From: a virus
Virus record (IMG/VR): IMGVR_UViG_3300023094_000017
Coordinates: 1 to 43,037 of that record
Length of the DNA stretch: 43,037 nt
Reading direction: 5' to 3' (one strand)
Shown here: piece after piece, positions 37,985 through 43,037 of the stretch
How the letters are laid out: each line of letters begins with the position of its first letter
Position numbering within the stretch: the stretch's first letter is position 1
Made by a program: the position numbers and the translations under genes
Notes under the pieces: generated by a model
Seen by the model: only the letters and a program-made list of their open reading frames with translations
Told to the model about the DNA's origin: nothing
Database searches by the model: none

Positions 37985-38625
37985 TCGAAAATCTGTTAAT
38001 AAACCTTGCAACATACGAGGAGTACGAGGATCTAAGCATAAACATTGAAGAGCAAAGGATAAACGTATTTATACAAAAAGCCCAGGAATTAGATTTGGAG
38101 CCTTTTTTAGGTGATGTATTTTATTTTGACTTTATAGAGGCTGTTAAATTTGATGGTTCAGGAAATGTTATTACAGATCAGACAGCAGATCCAACAACGC
38201 CGAAAATTTGGGTTGATCTTTTAGAGGGATGCATTTACCAGGGAAGAGACGGGAAAAGCCGCCGTTTTAAAGGCTTAAAGCCCGCTTTGGTATATTGGGC
38301 ATTTGCCCGGTATATTGAGGCAGACAGCGTACACTATACAGCCACCGGGCCGGTAATAAAGCATAGGGATCAAAGCGATAACCTTAAAATAAGCGATACC
38401 GTTAAGCTTGTGCAACAACAAAGATCGGTAGCCAATGCCTACGCAAATAAAGCTATAGCCTTTTTGGATAGCCGCCGCGATGTTTACCCGGATTGGAGAT
38501 ATAACGAGCGTAACACAAACAGCCGCCAGCCAGGGCCGCGCATACGTTCGGTTGATGCTACGCAAGTAAGGGCGCAAAACAGGTATTACGGAGGTTATTT
38601 AGGTACTTTGGAGGGCTTATTGTAA
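37981..38625 (+). CDS. Head-tail connector-like protein, 214 aa
   Basis: The helix-rich N-terminus (TYEEYEDLSINIEEQRINVFI...ELDLEPFLGDVFYFDF) and YWAFARYIEADSVHYTATG match a small connector family (resembling DUF6712) that follows the portal in Bacteroidota phages. It would sit beneath the portal and receive the tail. It overlaps the portal gene by four bases and is followed directly by the fibre genes. Confidence 0.7.
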   Translation: MIENLLINLATYEEYEDLSINIEEQRINVFIQKAQELDLEPFLGDVFYFDFIEAVKFDGSGNVITDQTADPTTPKIWVDLLEGCIYQGRDGKSRRFKGLKPALVYWAFARYIEADSVHYTATGPVIKHRDQSDNLKISDTVKLVQQQRSVANAYANKAIAFLDSRRDVYPDWRYNERNTNSRQPGPRIRSVDATQVRAQNRYYGGYLGTLEGLL

Positions 38626-38626
38626 A

Positions 38627-39556
38627 ATGGCAGTAGATAAAAAAATAACCGAATTAGCCGCCCTGCCCGGAGATGTACAGGCAACAGATGTAAGTATTTT
38701 AGTACGGGGCGGGGTAGATTATCAATACACATTTACCGATCTTTTAAACCTTATAAATTCTGCAATTCCTGTAGGATCTGTTATCACATTTAGCAATGAT
38801 ACGCCGGATAACTCAACAGGTAAAAACGGCGATGTTGTTATAAAGCCGGCAAGCGGTGAGTTTTGGCAGCGAGTAGCAGGCACATGGGTGTTACAATACA
38901 CTGCTGCAAGTGCTGAGCCAGGTAATACCATACGTTACGGTACAGGTGTGCCGAGTAACTCAATAGGAATTAACGGAGATACTTTTATCCGTACCGATGG
39001 GGGGATATTTTATAAAAAAGCTGCAGGTGTATACACTCAGGTTTTTAGCATGGCCACCGGGCCGGCAGGGGCTACAGGCGCAGCCGGAGCGGACGGGACA
39101 AACGGGACAAACGGGAATACGGTATTAACCGGCACAACGCCGCCGAGTAACGTAGACGATGGGGTAAACGGTGATTACTACATCAATAAAAATACGTTAT
39201 ACATTTATGGCCCAAAGGCGGGCGGTATATGGCCGGCAGGGGTTAGCATTATAGGTACCGGGCCAGCCTTTAAGCAGGCGTACAACTACGATGTTTTAGA
39301 TACCCGGTTTGTATACGATAGCCTAACAATGGAGTTGACATTTACATTAAATTCCGACGATCAATTGTTATTCCCGTACAGCGCAGAGTTTGGGGCTTTA
39401 AACGCAGTACTTCGCGAGAAAATTACCGGCACATCATTTAAAACGCGCAATAGCTTTGATCCTATAATTACGGATGATGGCACAAATTATTTAACAGTCC
39501 TTTTTGAGGGCGTAGACGATACACTAATTAACAATACGCAAATAGTACTAAGCTAA
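38627..39556 (+). CDS. Tail fibre protein with collagen-like segment, 309 aa
   Basis: An N-terminal attachment region (MAVDKKITELAALPGD...) is followed by three related repeats with the pattern 'P-x-N-S-x-G-x-NGD-x-x-I' at about 60, 109 and 172. A Gly-X-Y collagen-like stretch (about 145-163, GPAGATGAAGADG) lies between the second and third. The C-terminal domain is beta-rich. Such fibres form trimers that bind the host surface. It is the first of three fibre-type genes. Confidence 0.75.
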   Translation: MAVDKKITELAALPGDVQATDVSILVRGGVDYQYTFTDLLNLINSAIPVGSVITFSNDTPDNSTGKNGDVVIKPASGEFWQRVAGTWVLQYTAASAEPGNTIRYGTGVPSNSIGINGDTFIRTDGGIFYKKAAGVYTQVFSMATGPAGATGAAGADGTNGTNGNTVLTGTTPPSNVDDGVNGDYYINKNTLYIYGPKAGGIWPAGVSIIGTGPAFKQAYNYDVLDTRFVYDSLTMELTFTLNSDDQLLFPYSAEFGALNAVLREKITGTSFKTRNSFDPIITDDGTNYLTVLFEGVDDTLINNTQIVLS

Positions 39557-39557
39557 C

Positions 39558-41555
39558 ATGAAAAAAATACTTTACCTACTACTTTTAATTATCCCTTTTT
39601 CGGTACAATTAAAAGCCCAGGAAACGCCACCGGCTGGCCTGAGGGCAGTTAACGGGCAGTTTTATATTAACCTTGTGGATAGCGCTATTTGGCAAAACAA
39701 AGGCACGCCGTATGGCTGGCAACGTTTGGCAAGGTATAAAGATATTACCGGGCTATCTTCAATTTATTGGAAATTAACAGGGGGTAATACACCGAGTGGT
39801 ACCCAGGCGCTAAGTAGTGGAGATATAACTACAGCAAACGGTAAGTTTGGTACACAAAATGTATCAACCGGTAGGATTGGATATGTATCGGGAACAAAGC
39901 TTTACGACAGCGGTACGCCGGGTAACTTTATAGATGTTTATAACGCGGGCGCGGACGTATCGATAAAATCCGACGATGCGATTGTATTATCAAGCTATTT
40001 AAGCGGGATACAGAGAGATTTAACTTTTACAGGTAGTAGGATTACAAGCCATAGGGGGGATACGGTTATTTTCAGCAGCGATGGCGGTTACATTAAAAAC
40101 CAAGCATCATCCCCACAAACAGCTAATTTTTATATAAATGGCTCTGCAATAGCTGGTGGATTTGTATCTACAACCGATTTTTCGTCTGGAAACTATGCCA
40201 TATATGGCCAGAACTTTTTAGAACTTAAACAAGCCGATGGGGGGGATTTTAAGATATTAAGCTCTTTATCAGGTACTACAGTTACATCTTCAGGAAATGT
40301 AACTTATAATACAAAGCTGATATCATCGTTTACCCCGGTTGACACAACGGACGTGGTTAGACTAAAAGATTTAACTACAGGATATGTCCCTACTACCCGC
40401 ACCATATCCACAGGATACGGGATTTCTGGAGGTGGCGATTTATCGGCTGATAGAACGTTCATTGCAGACAGCACAGCATTAGTCAGCAAGCCAAATCTCG
40501 CCTCGCAGATGGCTTTGAAACTTGCTAAAACCGATACCACCGCCATGCTTGCTAGCGTAATGCATCTTGCAAAGGTAGAAACGGCTACCGGGTTAAAGAC
40601 GTTTCAACCAACCCTAACAGGCGGGGCGGCAGCGCAGGACTACGGGATTAAAATACAGCCCATAGGATCGCAAACAAGTACTGCGTTATTTACAGGATTA
40701 TACTACAATCAGACAGGGACTTTTGGAAGCGGGACACAGCGTCTTTTTGAGTTTAGAAGCAATGGTACAGGCGGCGCGGTGTTAGATGCCAATGGTAATT
40801 TCTCGCAGGCCGGTAGGTTAAACGTTGGTAGCACCGGAACACTTGCGTCGAGTTTAGCGATAGCATTTTCGACTATGAGTACAACTATTTCGTATGGCAC
40901 TACTCGTGGTTTAGGTATTGATGTTGCCAGCGCTACATATACATCAAGCGGAACAAGCGGAACCGTAACGAATACAGGCACAAGCATATTACATATACCT
41001 ACATTTGCATCTCAAACAAACGCGATTACACTAACTAATGCCGCAACTCTAACTATAGAGGGAGTGCCTGTGGCAGGTAGCAATACAACCATAACAAACG
41101 CATACCCACTTGACGTATTAGCAGGACAGGTTAACTTTAGGGCGGGTACTAAAACAAGTGCCGTAACATTGACTACATTGGCAAGCGGCACAGCGGGTAC
41201 GGATAGTTTATTAGTAAAAAACCCTACTACTAATTTAGTGGGTAAGATAGCGGCGAGTTATTATGTTGGGCCAGATGCTGTAAACACCGCTACAGATGCA
41301 AACTATACCATAACATCAGCTAACCAATTTGTTAAGCTACCAACGATAACAGCAAGCCGTACGGTATCTATACCAACAGCATCAAGTTATACAGGTAGAA
41401 TAATACGTATTTGGAACCAAAACGCAACAGCTTTTAATTGGTCATTCACCGGCGCCACGGTTAAGGATGCCGCAAATAACACATTAACAAACCTTGTTAG
41501 TTCATCCGTTTACATTTTGGAAAGTGACGGCACCAACTGGCTTAAACAAAACTAA
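39558..41555 (+). CDS. Tail fibre or adhesin-like protein with N-terminal signal peptide, 665 aa
   Basis: The first 21 residues (MKKILYLLLLIIPFSVQLKA, then Q) form a strong signal peptide, odd for a protein built into virions in the cytoplasm. The rest is Thr/Ser/Gly-rich and repetitive, with TISTGYGISGGGDLSADRTF near 285 and trimeric-fibre features. A closing domain (ITASRTVSIPTASSYTG...LESDGTNWLKQN) is common in phage and Bacteroidota surface proteins. Either the signal is retained from a cellular adhesin or this protein is exported. Confidence 0.75.
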   Translation: MKKILYLLLLIIPFSVQLKAQETPPAGLRAVNGQFYINLVDSAIWQNKGTPYGWQRLARYKDITGLSSIYWKLTGGNTPSGTQALSSGDITTANGKFGTQNVSTGRIGYVSGTKLYDSGTPGNFIDVYNAGADVSIKSDDAIVLSSYLSGIQRDLTFTGSRITSHRGDTVIFSSDGGYIKNQASSPQTANFYINGSAIAGGFVSTTDFSSGNYAIYGQNFLELKQADGGDFKILSSLSGTTVTSSGNVTYNTKLISSFTPVDTTDVVRLKDLTTGYVPTTRTISTGYGISGGGDLSADRTFIADSTALVSKPNLASQMALKLAKTDTTAMLASVMHLAKVETATGLKTFQPTLTGGAAAQDYGIKIQPIGSQTSTALFTGLYYNQTGTFGSGTQRLFEFRSNGTGGAVLDANGNFSQAGRLNVGSTGTLASSLAIAFSTMSTTISYGTTRGLGIDVASATYTSSGTSGTVTNTGTSILHIPTFASQTNAITLTNAATLTIEGVPVAGSNTTITNAYPLDVLAGQVNFRAGTKTSAVTLTTLASGTAGTDSLLVKNPTTNLVGKIAASYYVGPDAVNTATDANYTITSANQFVKLPTITASRTVSIPTASSYTGRIIRIWNQNATAFNWSFTGATVKDAANNTLTNLVSSSVYILESDGTNWLKQN

Positions 41556-41559
41556 AATT

Positions 41560-41859
41560 ATGATATTACGTCCCGAGGGATCGCAGCAGATCACAACAAC
41601 AGGCTCAACACAAATTAACAACGGCGTTGGTAAGGTAGTTGTAGGCACAGGCAGTTTACTTGCAAACGTTACGATACCATTTCCAACAAACCCGAGCGAC
41701 AGGGATAATTTATTATTATTCTTTAATGGCGGCGTAACCCTACTTACATTAACTTCCGTTTTGGGCTTATTGACTACGCCGCCAGCGGTTGCCGCTACCG
41801 GCCTTGCAATGGTTTGGGAATTTGAGTTAACAACAAACAAGTGGTATCGGTTAATATAA
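41560..41859 (+). CDS. Small beta-rich fibre-tip-like protein, 99 aa
   Basis: The start at 41560 (MILRPEGSQQ) follows the fibre stop by four bases; an upstream in-frame ATG lies inside the fibre gene. The sequence (TNPSDRDNLLLFFNGGVTLLTL...) is Gly/Thr/Leu-rich and beta-like, ending with LTTNKWYRLI, like the closing region of fibres. It may be a separate tip or a fibre chaperone. It ends the late operon. Confidence 0.6.
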   Translation: MILRPEGSQQITTTGSTQINNGVGKVVVGTGSLLANVTIPFPTNPSDRDNLLLFFNGGVTLLTLTSVLGLLTTPPAVAATGLAMVWEFELTTNKWYRLI

Positions 41860-41897
41860 TTATTTTTACTACTTGCTAAAATAAATAGTAAATTTCT

Positions 41898-41905
41898 TAT
41901 ATTTA
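41898..41905 (+). promoter_or_regulatory. -7 box before the lysis genes
   Basis: TATATTTA (41898-41905) is one mismatch from TAnnTTTG, 25 bases before the holin ATG. CTTG lies 22 bases upstream, which is a little too far, so this is a weak candidate. Confidence 0.35.
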
Positions 41906-41929
41906 CAATACCTTAATTAATAAAAGAAA

Positions 41930-42154
41930 ATGATTAAAACCTCAGACTTTCTAAGCGTAAATACGCGGGATATTATAAAGGGTTGTGCCGTTGCCGCAAT
42001 TGCGGCCGTAGCCCCCATTATAACCCAAAGCATAGCAAGCGGCGCGTTTGTTTTTAACCTTACCGATATTTGGCACGCAGCCGCCGCCGGCGCGTGGGGT
42101 TACATAGTGCTCAAATTTTTCACGCCCGCAAAGGTGGTTACACCAGCCGAATAA
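41930..42154 (+). CDS. Holin candidate, 74 aa
   Basis: Holins form holes in the inner membrane to release endolysin. Here two hydrophobic segments (CAVAAIAAVAPIITQSIASGAF, 19-40, and HAAAAGAWGYIVLKFF, about 49-64) flank a short loop with a polar N-terminus (MIKTSDFLSVNTRD). It is encoded two bases before the endolysin, the usual order. Exact holin class is not determinable. Confidence 0.75.
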   Translation: MIKTSDFLSVNTRDIIKGCAVAAIAAVAPIITQSIASGAFVFNLTDIWHAAAAGAWGYIVLKFFTPAKVVTPAE

Positions 42155-42156
42155 TT

Positions 42157-42729
42157 ATGAAGCTATCCCCCGAGGGCTATAACCACATTAGGCCATTATT
42201 TGGCGGCCACCTATCACAAAGCCAGGTAAACGGTATCGAACGTATGCTAAAAGAAATAGCCGCCCAGGGCATAGCAGACGAAAGGCACGCCGCGTATATT
42301 CTCGCTACTCAATTCCATGAAACGGGTAAAACAATGCAGCCGGTACAAGAGGGCGAGCGCGGGAAAGGCAGGCGATACGGGCAAAAGATCAAGCGTAATG
42401 GTACGCCATACGCAAAGCCTGATAAAATATATTATGGCCGTGGTGATGTTCAAATCACATGGTACGACAATTACCAATACATAGGCAAGTTGTTGGGACT
42501 TGATCTTTTAAATAACCCGGAGCTTTGTTTAGATCCTGCAATATCTGCTAAGATTGCGGTTTTCGGTATGATTAAGGGCGTATTTACCGGCGTAAAGCTA
42601 TCAACCTATTTTAATAAAGATCGCGACGATAGCGTAAACGCCCGTAAGATAATTAATGGCAATGACTGCGATATGCTGATATCAACCTATCACCATGCAT
42701 TTTTAAAGGCTTTGGAGGTGTCTAACTAA
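42157..42729 (+). CDS. Endolysin, GH19 chitinase-like, 190 aa
   Basis: GH19-type endolysins cleave the sugar backbone of peptidoglycan. The first catalytic Glu is in QFHETGKTM and the family signature YYGRGDVQITWYDNY follows at about 87-102 from the ATG at 42157. That ATG is preferred to an in-frame one at 42070 inside the holin gene. No signal peptide is present, so release depends on the holin. The stop overlaps the next start (TAATG). Confidence 0.9.
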   Translation: MKLSPEGYNHIRPLFGGHLSQSQVNGIERMLKEIAAQGIADERHAAYILATQFHETGKTMQPVQEGERGKGRRYGQKIKRNGTPYAKPDKIYYGRGDVQITWYDNYQYIGKLLGLDLLNNPELCLDPAISAKIAVFGMIKGVFTGVKLSTYFNKDRDDSVNARKIINGNDCDMLISTYHHAFLKALEVSN

Positions 42730-43037
42730 TGACCGTGCAGGTAGCGAGAACACAAATTAAATTAGGATGGGAGGCGGCCGCCGCAATCGTTTTGTTTTTA
42801 ATTACAACTACTTTCGGCGTTGGTTATGGGTTTTCAAAATTCATGGCCAGGCAAGACGAAATTTACAGGATAGTAACCAAGCTCGACAGGAACGACAGTT
42901 TAAACACCGTCTTTAAACAACAGGTCGTTTTAGATATGAGTTATCAAAAAAAAAGTATTGATAGCTTGAAAGCGAGCAAAACAGCATACACCGGGCAGCA
43001 GGTGCAGAGGTACTATACAGAGCGGAGGGTAAACGGC
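42729..43037 (+). CDS. N-terminal part of a membrane-anchored lysis-cassette protein (continues at 1-172)
   Basis: The reading frame begins in the TAATG overlap with the endolysin and runs off the window. A short cytoplasmic start (MTVQVARTQIKL) and a transmembrane helix at about 14-36 (AAAAIVLFLITTTFGVGYGF) lead to a charged, coiled tail. Because the last 127 bases equal the first 127, the frame resumes at position 2 and stops at 172, giving 117 residues. An inner-membrane spanin-like role is suggested by order (holin, endolysin, then this) but not proven. Confidence 0.8.
   Translation, partial: MTVQVARTQIKLGWEAAAAIVLFLITTTFGVGYGFSKFMARQDEIYRIVTKLDRNDSLNTVFKQQVVLDMSYQKKSIDSLKASKTAYTGQQVQRYYTERRVNG
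42911..43037 (+). repeat. Terminal repeat identical to bases 1-127
   Basis: Exactly 127 bases at the window's right end repeat its left end. That length equals a common assembler k-mer size, so it is most simply the overlap of a circular contig rather than a biological terminal repeat. Confidence 0.95.

Noticed and set aside
40709-40987. Leftward Val/Pro-rich frame opposite the fibre gene
   Set aside because: It is a shadow of Thr/Gly-rich fibre codons, with no independent signals.
41502-41840. Leftward 112-codon frame opposite the fibre-tip gene
   Set aside because: It begins and ends within rightward genes, has low-complexity Val/Pro composition, and no promoter.
42911-43037. Direct terminal repeat as in T7-like phages
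   Set aside because: Its length is exactly 127 bases, a standard assembler k-mer, and a gene continues through it, so an assembly overlap of a circular contig is simpler.
1-43037. CRISPR array, integrase or attachment site
   Set aside because: No regularly spaced repeats, no tyrosine or serine recombinase motifs and no tRNA-like attachment sequence were seen.

Overview
The window looks like one complete tailed-phage genome of about 42.9 kb. Its last 127 bases (42911-43037) repeat its first 127 exactly, and one small gene runs off the right end and finishes at position 172. The contig is therefore circular or circularly permuted. The host is probably a member of the Bacteroidota. Many intergenic regions carry the Bacteroidota-type promoter, TTTG then 19-20 bases then a TAnnTTTG-like box. 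Signal peptides end in the 'AQ' typical of the phylum, and several structural proteins resemble families I associate with Bacteroidota phages. I cannot name the genus.

Layout. (1) 1-2378: the end of the lysis cassette, a bidirectional terminator, then a leftward five-gene accessory operon (unknown protein, ASCH-like protein, HNH nuclease, signal-peptide protein, unknown protein). (2) 2398-2485: a divergent promoter node. (3) 2485-8951: a rightward early operon with a ribbon-helix-helix regulator, small unknown genes, an ERF single-strand annealing protein, a DnaQ-type exonuclease, a NinB-like protein and a DnaA domain-IV protein. HNH and GIY-YIG homing endonucleases are scattered through it. 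(4) 9000-12588: a short promoter-to-terminator RNA unit, then HNH, a replication protein with an origin-like dyad cluster inside its gene, a cytosine-C5 methyltransferase and a RusA resolvase. (5) 12590-15597: small, often membrane-bound unknowns, a second HNH and a papain-like peptidase. (6) 15602-17529: terminase small and large subunits. (7) 17579-32324: tail genes, including a tail-assembly-chaperone candidate with a textbook -1 frameshift site, an HK97-gp10-like protein, two ~680-residue tail proteins each followed by a NUMOD4-HNH gene, a roughly 400-nt structured RNA candidate and the tape measure. A small leftward cassette sits inside this block at 20384-20857. (8) 32394-38625: head genes (ClpP-like protease fused to a scaffold-like tail, major capsid, portal, connector). 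(9) 38627-41859: tail fibres. (10) 41930 through the junction to 172: holin, GH19-like endolysin and a membrane-anchored coiled protein.

Taken together, the recombination set (ERF, exonuclease, RusA, NinB-like) with a replication initiator and a DnaA-like DNA-binding domain suggests that replication borrows the host helicase and polymerase; neither is encoded here. I see no integrase, no obvious CI-type repressor, no tRNA and no CRISPR array. The observations most worth following are the structured RNA region at 28189-28598, the frameshift signal at 19450-19482, the leader RNA with competing folds at 9034-9140, and the possible replication origin at 9908-9951.
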